Shown: piece by piece, positions 28,442-36,193 of the stretch | How positions within the stretch are numbered: the stretch's first letter is position 1 | Layout: the number at the start of each line of letters is the position of its first letter | Source: Helicobacter muridarum | GTDB taxonomy: Bacteria > Campylobacterota > Campylobacteria > Campylobacterales > Helicobacteraceae | Direction: 5' to 3' | DNA length: 64,000 nt | Assembly: GCF_000765805.2 (NCBI RefSeq) | Contig: NZ_JRPD02000004.1 | Coordinates: 1 to 64,000, forward strand | Notes under the pieces: model-generated | What the model saw: the letters and a program-made list of their open reading frames with translations, nothing else | The model's database searches: none | Told to the model about the DNA's origin: nothing | Position numbers and translations under genes: made by a program

Positions 28442-29119
28442 TTATCTTTGGGCATTATTTTTCTTTTTATATTGCAAAAAAACATAAAATACTCCAATTA
28501 CTAAAACAATAGATAACAAAGAGAATACAACGATTTTCATCTTATCTCTTATAAACTCTTGTATATTGTCTTTCTCTCCCTTACCAAATGCTTCTGCAAT
28601 TTCACCAACGCTAATATTGTCGAAAGAATCACCAAGCCACCAACCAAATAAGGCTAAAATACTAACCCATAATGCGGCTCCTATGATGGTAAATATACAA
28701 AATTTATATATATTCATCTTTGCTAAGCCAGCAGGCAAAGATATATAATGCCTTGCAACAGGTATTAATCTGCCCATAAATGTACTTATTTCCCCGTGCC
28801 TATTAAAAAAAAATTCGGTCTTAATTAGACTCTTTTCTCTCATAAAAAAATATTTTCCATATTTAATAACAAAGATTCTACCAACTTTATATGCTATAAA
28901 ATAATTACAAAGTGCGCCTACAAGGCTACCAAATGTCCCAGCAAGAATGACTAAAATCATATTCATCTTACCTTCCCAAACTAAATATCCAGCGGGTATC
29001 ATAACAATTTCGCTAGGCAATGGCAGAAAACTTGATTCTATTGCCATAAAAATAAATATGCCCAAATATCCAGACTGCTCAATAACATCAAGAATAAATT
29101 GTATAGCTGCATTAATCAT
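28442..29119 (-). CDS. DedA-family membrane protein
   Basis: About 225 residues with the DedA/SNARE-associated core: FIFMAIESSFLPLPSEIVMIPAG, the GALCNYFIAYKVGR segment, and GRLIPVARHYISLPAGLAKM with its conserved Arg. DedA proteins flip polyprenyl phosphates or phospholipids and support envelope homeostasis. An in-frame ATG at 29131 exists, but GGAGGAGG lies between it and ATG 29119, so I chose 29119. A second DedA protein is encoded at 60059. It is divergent from the carbonic anhydrase gene. Confidence 0.93.
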   Translation of the reverse strand: MINAAIQFILDVIEQSGYLGIFIFMAIESSFLPLPSEIVMIPAGYLVWEGKMNMILVILAGTFGSLVGALCNYFIAYKVGRIFVIKYGKYFFMREKSLIKTEFFFNRHGEISTFMGRLIPVARHYISLPAGLAKMNIYKFCIFTIIGAALWVSILALFGWWLGDSFDNISVGEIAEAFGKGEKDNIQEFIRDKMKIVVFSLLSIVLVIGVFYVFLQYKKKNNAQR

Positions 29120-29190
29120 ACCCTCCTCCATTCTTACTATTTGTGAAAGTTCATTAAAATTATATAATATTTTTTCGATTAGGACATAGA

Positions 29191-29829
29191 ATGAGAGAAT
29201 TATTCAAAGGCGCAATAAAGTTCTATGAAGAGGACTATAACAATGAAAAAAATTTTTTCAAAAGCTTGCAAGAAAACAAGCCACACACTCTTTTTATTAC
29301 TTGCGTAGATTCAAGAATTGATCCAAATAGATTAACTCAATCTAAGCCTGGAGAATTATATGTGGTAAGAAACATAGGCAATATCATACCTCCATATAGT
29401 AATAGTGAATGTGGCTATCTGGCCGTAACCTCATCGATTGAATATTCAATTTGCAAATTGAAAGTAAAGAATATTATTGTTTGTGGACATAGTAATTGTG
29501 GGGCATGTGCTATAGTATATGAAAATGATAAGCTTGATAAAATGCCATACGTAAAGAAGTGGTTAGAGTTATTAGAACCAACCATAGAGGAGGTAAACAA
29601 TATGCAACCAGAAGATAAAAGAAAAAGAACTTGGCTTACAGAACTGCAAAATATTCAGCAACAACTACATAATTTACTAAGCTATCCATTTGTGGAGGAA
29701 AGATTTAATCGTGGAGAATTAAATATATACGGTTGGTATTATAATATTACGAGCGGTCAGGTTCTAAATTACAACTTAATCCAAAGAGAATTTAAGCCAA
29801 TCATTGGAGATAAACCACTGCCTAACTAA
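29191..29829 (+). CDS. beta-class carbonic anhydrase
   Basis: A 212-residue zinc enzyme that interconverts CO2 and bicarbonate in the cytoplasm. Zinc and catalytic residues are visible: Cys38 with the Asp40-Arg42 dyad in CVDSRID, and His100 with Cys103 in CGHSNCGAC. VVRNIGNIIPP is the usual loop between them. Length matches H. pylori beta-CA. TATAAT lies about 30 nt before the ATG. A capnophilic lifestyle would need it to supply bicarbonate. Confidence 0.95.
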   Translation: MRELFKGAIKFYEEDYNNEKNFFKSLQENKPHTLFITCVDSRIDPNRLTQSKPGELYVVRNIGNIIPPYSNSECGYLAVTSSIEYSICKLKVKNIIVCGHSNCGACAIVYENDKLDKMPYVKKWLELLEPTIEEVNNMQPEDKRKRTWLTELQNIQQQLHNLLSYPFVEERFNRGELNIYGWYYNITSGQVLNYNLIQREFKPIIGDKPLPN

Positions 29830-29961
29830 CTTTTCAGATTATGTATATATACATTAATATAAATAGATGCTATTAACCAGTTATAACAGTTAGTATTATC
29901 CTTATGATGACAATGAGCTTATCATTCAATTGTTTTTACCAATTTTAAATTTAGTTATCAA

Positions 29962-30450
29962 CTAGCTTCTATTCCAAACAAAAAATGTGCTAACTTTTTT
30001 ACATTTATCAAGGCTAATATTATTCAATCCTTTAGGATAATCATCATGCTTAGAGAAATCTACATCTATAACAATATGAGCATGGGAATCGCCATTATCA
30101 TGGCGATATTCTTTTAATATGCCCCTTATCTTTTTCTTATCTGTTAATAGCACTTCGACTTTTTCCCCAATGCTATATGTAAAATGTCTTGGTTCTTTTA
30201 GAACTCTCTCTATTCCAGGAGAGCTAACCTCTAATAAATATGAGTTTTTATTTTCTAGCTCTACATCTAAAAGTGGGGATATAAGATTATTGATTTCCTC
30301 ACAATTCTGTAATGTTACACCTTCTTTCTTATATATATAAATTCGCAATATGCTATCTGTATTTTCCTTAAGAAAGTTTATGCCATAAAGTTTAAGTCCC
30401 CTAGATTCTATAAGTGTCTCAATGTGATTATAAAGTGTGTCAGAAATCAT
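29962..30450 (-). CDS. rimP: ribosome maturation factor RimP
   Basis: A 162-residue 30S assembly factor. Recognisable parts are the N-terminal domain with LRIYIYKKEGVTLQNCEEINNLISPLLD and the LLEVSSPGIERVLKEPRHF signature, followed by the SH3-like C-terminal domain. It overlaps the end of rbfA by 4 nt, so translation is probably coupled. Confidence 0.95.
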   Translation of the reverse strand: MISDTLYNHIETLIESRGLKLYGINFLKENTDSILRIYIYKKEGVTLQNCEEINNLISPLLDVELENKNSYLLEVSSPGIERVLKEPRHFTYSIGEKVEVLLTDKKKIRGILKEYRHDNGDSHAHIVIDVDFSKHDDYPKGLNNISLDKCKKVSTFFVWNRS

Positions 30451-30815
30451 GCTATACCTTTATCATCTCTTTCACTCGAGATTTGAGCAAATATCATATC
30501 AAGCTTATTTTGCCGTTGCAATGCAGAATCAAAGCATAAGATTAGTTTAGGAGCATTAAACCACTTACTAGCATGCAATATGCTTGATTGTATAAATGGT
30601 TTTGCTCGCTTAAATTCCTTTTGTATATTTTGTTTTTGAGTCTTACTAAGCCGACTAGCTTCTATAAATATTTTTGCACTATATTTGCCACGAGAACATC
30701 GCACATCTACAATTTCAAGCGTATTTAACTCTTCATTATGCAATGAACTAAAGACTTCATTTATAATCTCTTTAAGAAAGGCCTCTCTTTTTTGCTGTAT
30801 AACCCGGCTTTGCAT
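30447..30815 (-). CDS. rbfA: ribosome-binding factor A
   Basis: About 122 residues with a KH-like fold that helps mature the 16S 5' end. Segments typical of RbfA are EIINEVFSSLHNEEL at the N terminus and KAKPFIQ-like RAKPFIQSSILHASKWFNAPKLI near the end, just before the LDMIF tail. AAGGTGG stands just ahead of ATG 30815; a GTG three codons earlier overlaps that site and is less likely. Usually infB precedes rbfA in this phylum, but here the operon begins with rbfA and purH is divergent. Confidence 0.93.
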   Translation of the reverse strand: MQSRVIQQKREAFLKEIINEVFSSLHNEELNTLEIVDVRCSRGKYSAKIFIEASRLSKTQKQNIQKEFKRAKPFIQSSILHASKWFNAPKLILCFDSALQRQNKLDMIFAQISSERDDKGIA

Positions 30816-30972
30816 ATAACCCACCTTTAATTAAGATATGATAATGACAAAATCATACAATAAATATTCTAAATGTTCTTATGCTACAATTCCATTTTAG
30901 ATTCTAATCAAAATCTCATTATATTATGCAATAATCAACACCATAACCACATACTACCAACTAAGGAGATTT

Positions 30973-32553
30973 ATGCAAAAATATGCAATCATAAGCGTAA
31001 GCGATAAAAGCAATATAGAATCATTTACAAAAAAATTAATAGATCTTGGATATAAAATTCTAAGCACTGGTGGGACTTTGCAAGTCTTAAAGCAATATGG
31101 CATTGAGGCAAGCGATATTTCTTCATACACGTATACCGAGGAGATGTTTGATGGTAGGGTAAAAACTCTTCACCCAAAGATACATGGTGGAATCCTTTTT
31201 CGAAGAAATAATGATAAAGATATAGCGCAAGCAATTAAAGCTAATATTGTTAGCATTGATGTAGTATGTGTAAACCTATACCAATTTCATAAAACAATAC
31301 AAAGAAGTAATGATTTTGATGAAATTATTGAAGACATAGATATAGGCGGGCATACATTAATTCGTGCTGCAGCCAAAAACTTTCAAGATGTAACAGTTGT
31401 AGTAGATCCAAACAGCTATGAGGAAGTTATCCAATCGCTAAGCAAAAAAGATCATTTAGAATTACTAGAATTTCGTAAGGAGCTTATGATTAAGGCTTTT
31501 AATCATATAGCACAATATGATTGTATTATTGCTAATTACATGAATGAGAAATTTAAAGATGGATTTGGTGAAAAGAAGTTTATAGTTGGCTCTTGCGTTA
31601 TGCAGACAAATTATGGCGAGAATCCACATCAAAAAGGCGCTCTCTATGAAACAGAAAATTTTTATTCTAAATATCTTCATATTCATAAGGGAAATATTAG
31701 CTTTAACAACCTAATTGATATTAATGCAGCTTTAAAAATTATTAGGGCTTTTGGAGATTCGCATTGTGCTTGCATCATAAAACATGGGAATCCTTGTGGA
31801 TTTGCAATTAGAAATGACATTATATCCGCATATCAAGGAGCTATGATATGCGATAGTGTAAGCGCGTATGGTGGAGTGTTGGCAATTAATACTAAGCTAG
31901 ACATTAGGTTAGCGCAAGAGATTCTAAAAAACTACGCAGAGGTAGTGGTGTGTAGGGATATAGATTTGGAAGCTTTAGAGATGTTTAAAACAAAGAAGCG
32001 AATCAAAATAGTTACTTGCTCTTTAGACAGAACTAATTCCAATTGCACTAGCAATCATCTTGTTGGATTTTGTGCTCCATCTGATGCTTGGAACTTCAAA
32101 CATATAGAAGGTGGTTTTGTATATCAACAAAGCGATAAAATAGAATCTAATGAGGTTTATGATGCCAAACTCGTAAGCAATAAGGTGGCAGAAGATTCTC
32201 AAAAATTAGACCTAGATATTGCCTATAAACTAGCTGCATTCACAAAGTCTAACTGCGTTGTATTTGTAAAAGATAAAACTTTAGTAGCAATTGGTATGGG
32301 TATGACAAGCAGAGTTGATGCCATGTTTGCTGCTATCAAAAAAGCAAAAGAAATGTCAGTTAATCTAAATGATAGCGTCCTTGCTAGCGAAGCGTTCTTC
32401 CCTTTTAAAGACAGTATAGAGCTTGCATCTACTGTTGGCGTAAGTGCGATTATTGAGCCAGGCGGAAGTATTAGAGATAATGAAGTCATAGATGAGGCAA
32501 ATAGACGTAATATTGCCTTATATTTTTCAGGAAAAAGACATTTTCTACATTAG
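30973..32553 (+). CDS. purH: bifunctional AICAR formyltransferase / IMP cyclohydrolase
   Basis: A 526-residue enzyme for the last two steps of de novo purine synthesis. The N-terminal cyclohydrolase domain has AIISVSDKSNIESF, STGGTLQVL and DGRVKTLHPKIHGG. The transformylase domain includes NYGENPHQKGALYE, the catalytic Lys-His in IIKHGNPCGFA, and SEAFFPFKDSIE near the C terminus. AAGGAG precedes the ATG. H. pylori lacks this gene, so its presence argues for another species. Confidence 0.97.
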   Translation: MQKYAIISVSDKSNIESFTKKLIDLGYKILSTGGTLQVLKQYGIEASDISSYTYTEEMFDGRVKTLHPKIHGGILFRRNNDKDIAQAIKANIVSIDVVCVNLYQFHKTIQRSNDFDEIIEDIDIGGHTLIRAAAKNFQDVTVVVDPNSYEEVIQSLSKKDHLELLEFRKELMIKAFNHIAQYDCIIANYMNEKFKDGFGEKKFIVGSCVMQTNYGENPHQKGALYETENFYSKYLHIHKGNISFNNLIDINAALKIIRAFGDSHCACIIKHGNPCGFAIRNDIISAYQGAMICDSVSAYGGVLAINTKLDIRLAQEILKNYAEVVVCRDIDLEALEMFKTKKRIKIVTCSLDRTNSNCTSNHLVGFCAPSDAWNFKHIEGGFVYQQSDKIESNEVYDAKLVSNKVAEDSQKLDLDIAYKLAAFTKSNCVVFVKDKTLVAIGMGMTSRVDAMFAAIKKAKEMSVNLNDSVLASEAFFPFKDSIELASTVGVSAIIEPGGSIRDNEVIDEANRRNIALYFSGKRHFLH

Positions 32554-32800
32554 AATAGGATATTTTAGCGATTTATTGATTTATAATAATATGTAAATAC
32601 TCTTTTAGATATGTAAATATGATTGAATCTTTCCACACCCATAGCTTTGTTGTATCAATATTCAAATTTTATAGATTCTAAAGATTGTAAATTATCAATT
32701 TAACTTATAACAATATAGAGACAATGAGCTAAATATCATAAAATTAAGCATTAATCTATGATATTAGTTGACATAATTTATTAAATATGCCATCAGGATA

Positions 32801-32861
32801 AATAATAATATTATAAAATCCGCTAAATTAATAAATGAACACATTTTATAATATTATTATT
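32801..32861. repeat. perfect 19-bp inverted repeat with 23-nt spacer
   Basis: The left arm is AATAATAATATTATAAAAT (32801-32819). The right arm at 32843-32861 is its exact reverse complement. Both arms contain only A and T. The RNA would form a 19-bp stem with a loop of 23 nt. There is no T-run directly after it. Confidence 0.9.
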
Positions 32862-33033
32862 GCAAATATATACAACAATTACACTATTTGCCATATTTAA
32901 TATTCTAACTATATAAAGTCCTATATTTGTAGCATTAGCAGTTGAATCCAATAAATCCTAACAGTAAGCCCTATATGAAATTTAATAAAAAACCACAATA
33001 AAACTATTTTAAACTATATAAACTAAATAGCAT

Positions 33034-33071
33034 TAAAAAAGATTCAATTTATTGCTATATAGGGCAATAAA
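33034..33071 (-). terminator. probable terminator of the FliS co-chaperone gene
   Basis: On the minus strand TTTATTGC/GCAATAAA form a perfect 8-bp stem (33048-33055 and 33064-33071). A run of six T follows after about 7 nt. It starts 18 nt beyond the stop codon at 33090. Confidence 0.5.
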
Positions 33072-33089
33072 CTAAACCAACAATATCAG

Positions 33090-33674
33090 TTAGGATAAAG
33101 AACTAATGCGCAACGCTTCTCCAATAGTCTTACCTCTTAGATTGATTGTCGAAGATTCAATGGATACATCATCTGACACAGATGCACCTTGTTCGCTTAA
33201 CTTTCGTATTTGCTCCATGCATATTCTGATTTCTTCTTTCTTAGAATTTATATATTCATTAAATTCATTAAATTCCTTCTTTTCCAAGAATGAAATTGGA
33301 TTTTCTATCTCAAAATCTATAGTGCTAGAATACATAGAAGCAGATAATTTACTATCAAATAAATCTTTATCAATAAATCTTGTATTTATAACTAAATCTC
33401 TAGCTTGAGAAAGCAATATTTCGCTCATATTGATATTTGCCGGATTACTTGGATCATCTTCTAAGCTAAATTCAATCTTTGAAGCGATAATCTGCAATTT
33501 ATTTAACCTAGCACTCAAAACCTGCAAGCAGCCAATAAGCTCATTAGCAGCCTTTATACCTTCACCAAACCGATATATTTGAATCTTGTTCTGCTTTTTG
33601 GCATTCAACATAATATCCTCAATATTGTCCAATCCGTTGAGGTGTTTTTTAAATGTTTGTAACATCTTATCCAT
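33090..33674 (-). CDS. FliS export co-chaperone, HP1076-like
   Basis: A 194-residue helical protein. Its middle part (IGCLQVLSARLNKLQIIASKIE) resembles the flagellin-like helical repeats of H. pylori HP1076, a co-chaperone that binds FliS and helps flagellin export. I call it from this resemblance and from the promoter: the upstream region has an exact sigma-54 site, and HP1076 is an RpoN-dependent gene. ATG 33674 has AAGGA at 7 nt; the TTG two codons earlier is less likely. The C-terminal half has an extra charged helix (NEFNEYINSKKEEIRICMEQ). Confidence 0.7.
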   Translation of the reverse strand: MDKMLQTFKKHLNGLDNIEDIMLNAKKQNKIQIYRFGEGIKAANELIGCLQVLSARLNKLQIIASKIEFSLEDDPSNPANINMSEILLSQARDLVINTRFIDKDLFDSKLSASMYSSTIDFEIENPISFLEKKEFNEFNEYINSKKEEIRICMEQIRKLSEQGASVSDDVSIESSTINLRGKTIGEALRISSLS

Positions 33675-33709
33675 AAACAAATCCTTCTGTATAAAATTTA
33701 TTTAACTAA

Positions 33710-33726
33710 AGCAAATAGCATGCCTA
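33710..33726 (-). promoter_or_regulatory. sigma-54 (RpoN) promoter of the FliS co-chaperone gene
   Basis: Read on the minus strand: TTAGGCATGCTATTTGCT. GG pairs with bases 33723-33724 and GC with 33711-33712, with exactly 10 nt between. The TTTGCTTT context around -12 is the usual Helicobacter form. The predicted start of transcription is near 33700, ahead of the AAGGA ribosome site. Confidence 0.8.
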
Positions 33727-33833
33727 ATAGTTATGTTGTTATCCTTAACATTCATATATAATCGGCGATTTTTATTTATTTATGAGATAAAATTAAAAAT
33801 TATTTGAAACTAAAAGACCTATATTGTTAATTA

Positions 33834-33865
33834 GAAAAACAAAATAGCCTGAATATAGCAGGCTA
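33834..33865 (-). terminator. rho-independent terminator after eno
   Basis: Minus-strand stem TAGCCTG/CAGGCTA (33859-33865 and 33845-33851) with a 7-nt loop, followed by ATTTTGTTTTTC. It lies about 135 nt beyond the enolase stop codon and is one of the few GC-containing hairpins in the window. Confidence 0.7.
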
Positions 33866-33998
33866 ATTGTTAGGCTGACAAGTCTATATTTGTTAAAAAG
33901 CATAAATACTTATTAAAATACAAACATCTCAACATTCAAGTATGGAGATATTTCAAGTCTAAATATATATAAATACAAGAAAGTATCTATATAAATTA

Positions 33999-35276
33999 TT
34001 ATCTATTAAAGAAGATTTTAGTATTATATGACAATAGTTTATTTTGATGTAGCAATTCTAAAAGTCGATTATATTTCGCGTTTCGCTCTCCCCTAGCTGG
34101 CGCACCTGTTTTTATTTCTCCTGCATTTACCGCCACAGATAGATCTGCAATGAAGCTATCTTCGCTCTCACCGCTTCTATGGCTTATGATTGTTTTATAG
34201 CCATTATCTTGCGCTAGTCTAATAGTCTCTAATGTTTGTGTAATTGTTCCAATTTGATTGGGCTTTATTAGAATCGCATTCGCAATCTTCTGTGAGATTC
34301 CTTTACTTAAGATATCTACATTAGTGACAAATAAATCATCTCCAACTAACTGAATCTTGTTTGCTAATCTCTCTGTAAGATATGCCCAGCCGACCCAATC
34401 ATCCTCGCTTAACCCATCTTCAATGGATACAATCGGATAATTTTCTACTAGTTTTTCATAATATTGAACTAAGCCCTTAGAATCCAACTTGAGATTTTCA
34501 CCATTCAAGTTATAAAGTCCATCTTGATATAGCTCACTTCCAGCTATATCAAGTGCTATTCCAAATTCTTCTTTTGGTTTGTACCCAGCCTGTTTGATAG
34601 CATCAAGTATTAATAAAATTGGCTCTTCATTATTTTTTAGATTTGGAGCAAATCCTCCCTCATCACCTATACTAGTGCTAAACCCTTTTGAGTTCAAAAT
34701 ATTCTTTAACTCGTGATATACTTCAACACTAGCACGCAATGCCCTCTTAAAACAATCAAACCCTAAAGGCATAATCATATATTCTTGAAAATCTATTGTA
34801 TTATTAGCATGGCTACCACCATTTATAATGTTTAACATAGGGACTGGTAAAGTTGTTGCATTTATCCCTCCTAAATATTTAAAGAGCGGTATATTCAAAG
34901 AATTAGCACTAGCCCTTGCTAAAGCCATAGATACACCTAACGTAGCATTAGCTCCTAACCTGCTATAATTGTTTGTATTATCCACACTTCTAAGAATAGA
35001 GTCAATACTAGTTTGTCTATAAGCTTCCATACCCATAATTTCACGCGATATTACTTCTGTAATATTTGCACAAGCACTCAACACCCCTTTACCCAAGAAT
35101 CTTGACTCATCTTTATCCCTTAACTCTAAGGCTTCTTTTTTGCCTGTGCTTGCACCACTAGGGACGATAGCACTTCCTATAACACCATTGCTTAATATTA
35201 CTTTTGCACACACAGTAGGATTTCCTCTGCTATCCAATACTTCAAACGCATCAACTTCTTTAATAGTTACTATCAC
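33999..35276 (-). CDS. eno: enolase
   Basis: A 425-residue enolase that converts 2-phosphoglycerate to phosphoenolpyruvate. [29 protein letters not shown], the metal ligands in [19 protein letters not shown] and VGDDLFVTN, and the [10 protein letters not shown] and SHRSGESED loops are all present. The start is GTG at 35276, with AAGGAG 5 nt upstream. In this metabolism it acts mainly in gluconeogenesis. Confidence 0.98.
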   Translation of the reverse strand: MIVTIKEVDAFEVLDSRGNPTVCAKVILSNGVIGSAIVPSGASTGKKEALELRDKDESRFLGKGVLSACANITEVISREIMGMEAYRQTSIDSILRSVDNTNNYSRLGANATLGVSMALARASANSLNIPLFKYLGGINATTLPVPMLNIINGGSHANNTIDFQEYMIMPLGFDCFKRALRASVEVYHELKNILNSKGFSTSIGDEGGFAPNLKNNEEPILLILDAIKQAGYKPKEEFGIALDIAGSELYQDGLYNLNGENLKLDSKGLVQYYEKLVENYPIVSIEDGLSEDDWVGWAYLTERLANKIQLVGDDLFVTNVDILSKGISQKIANAILIKPNQIGTITQTLETIRLAQDNGYKTIISHRSGESEDSFIADLSVAVNAGEIKTGAPARGERNAKYNRLLELLHQNKLLSYNTKIFFNR

Positions 35277-35446
35277 GCTATCTCCTTACTTTGATAATAG
35301 CAAATACTAACACATTAAAAATAACTTAATTATAAGCAAATGCTAAAGTTATGTTTAATTTAATTATAGTTAAACTTACGAATATAACTGCCTAAATTTT
35401 ACACTATAATATTTTCACGCTCAAAATTGAAACTTAAGGAGGGTAT

Positions 35447-36118
35447 ATGAAGTTTTTGAATAATGATAAGATTATCGAATGTTTCAATTTTAGATATGCA
35501 TGCAAGGTTTTTGATTCCAAAAGAGATATAGCAGAAAACGATTTTATGACAATATTAGAATCAGCAAGACTTAGCCCTAGTTCTTTTGGACTTGAGCCTT
35601 GGAGATTTATCATTCTGCAAAATGAAGATATTAAAGAAAAAATATTTAATGATACTTGGGGAGGACATGAAGCTTTAAAAAGTGCTAGCAAATTTATAAT
35701 TATACTAGCTCGTAAAAATATTGACTTACAACCAAATAGCCAATACGTTTGGCATATGATGCGCAATATACATAATATAAGCGATGATGGCTGTAAACTT
35801 CGGTCTAAGTATTATGAGAATTTTCACAAATACGACTTCGATATGCACAATGATGCGCAAAAGGTGTTTGATTGGTCCTGTAAACAGAGCTATATAGCTC
35901 TTGCCAATATGATGACTACTGCTACGCTTTTAGGAATAGACTCTTTGCCTATTGAGGGGTTTTGTCAAAAAAATATTGATATTATTCTAGAGCAAGAAGG
36001 AATTATAGATAGTATACACTTTGGTTCATCTGTAATGGTCGCATTTGGATATCGTTTAAAAGAACCAAAACGCGCAAAAACTAGACAGAAACTAAAAGAT
36101 ATTATTCAGTTTATCTAA
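35447..36118 (+). CDS. NAD(P)H-flavin nitroreductase, FrxA/NfsB-like
   Basis: A 223-residue FMN-dependent reductase. RYACKVFDSKR at the N terminus, RLSPSSFGLEPWRFIIL, FDWSCKQSYIALANMMTTA and LGIDSLPIEGF follow the order of H. pylori FrxA, which can activate metronidazole. AGGAGGG precedes the ATG. The gene is divergent from eno, and metE follows 75 nt downstream on the same strand. Confidence 0.9.
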   Translation: MKFLNNDKIIECFNFRYACKVFDSKRDIAENDFMTILESARLSPSSFGLEPWRFIILQNEDIKEKIFNDTWGGHEALKSASKFIIILARKNIDLQPNSQYVWHMMRNIHNISDDGCKLRSKYYENFHKYDFDMHNDAQKVFDWSCKQSYIALANMMTTATLLGIDSLPIEGFCQKNIDIILEQEGIIDSIHFGSSVMVAFGYRLKEPKRAKTRQKLKDIIQFI

Positions 36119-36193
36119 ATTATTGGAAAAAGAATATTTGACAAACACAATATGTAATGTTAAAATTATGTAAATTTTTAATAAAGGCGTTGC

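Larger units (their letters stand above)
32554..33089. other. 536-nt gene-free AT-rich stretch
   Basis: No ORF above about 40 codons and no RNA gene that I can recognise. It contains the 19-bp inverted repeat at 32801-32861 and, at its right end, the terminator of the minus-strand co-chaperone gene. It separates two convergent genes. Confidence 0.6.

Noticed and set aside
29150-29185. Possible sigma-28 promoter before the carbonic anhydrase gene (TAAA, then CGATTA)
   Set aside because: Only part of the GCCGATAA box matches and a perfect TATAAT lies in the same place, so a housekeeping promoter is simpler.
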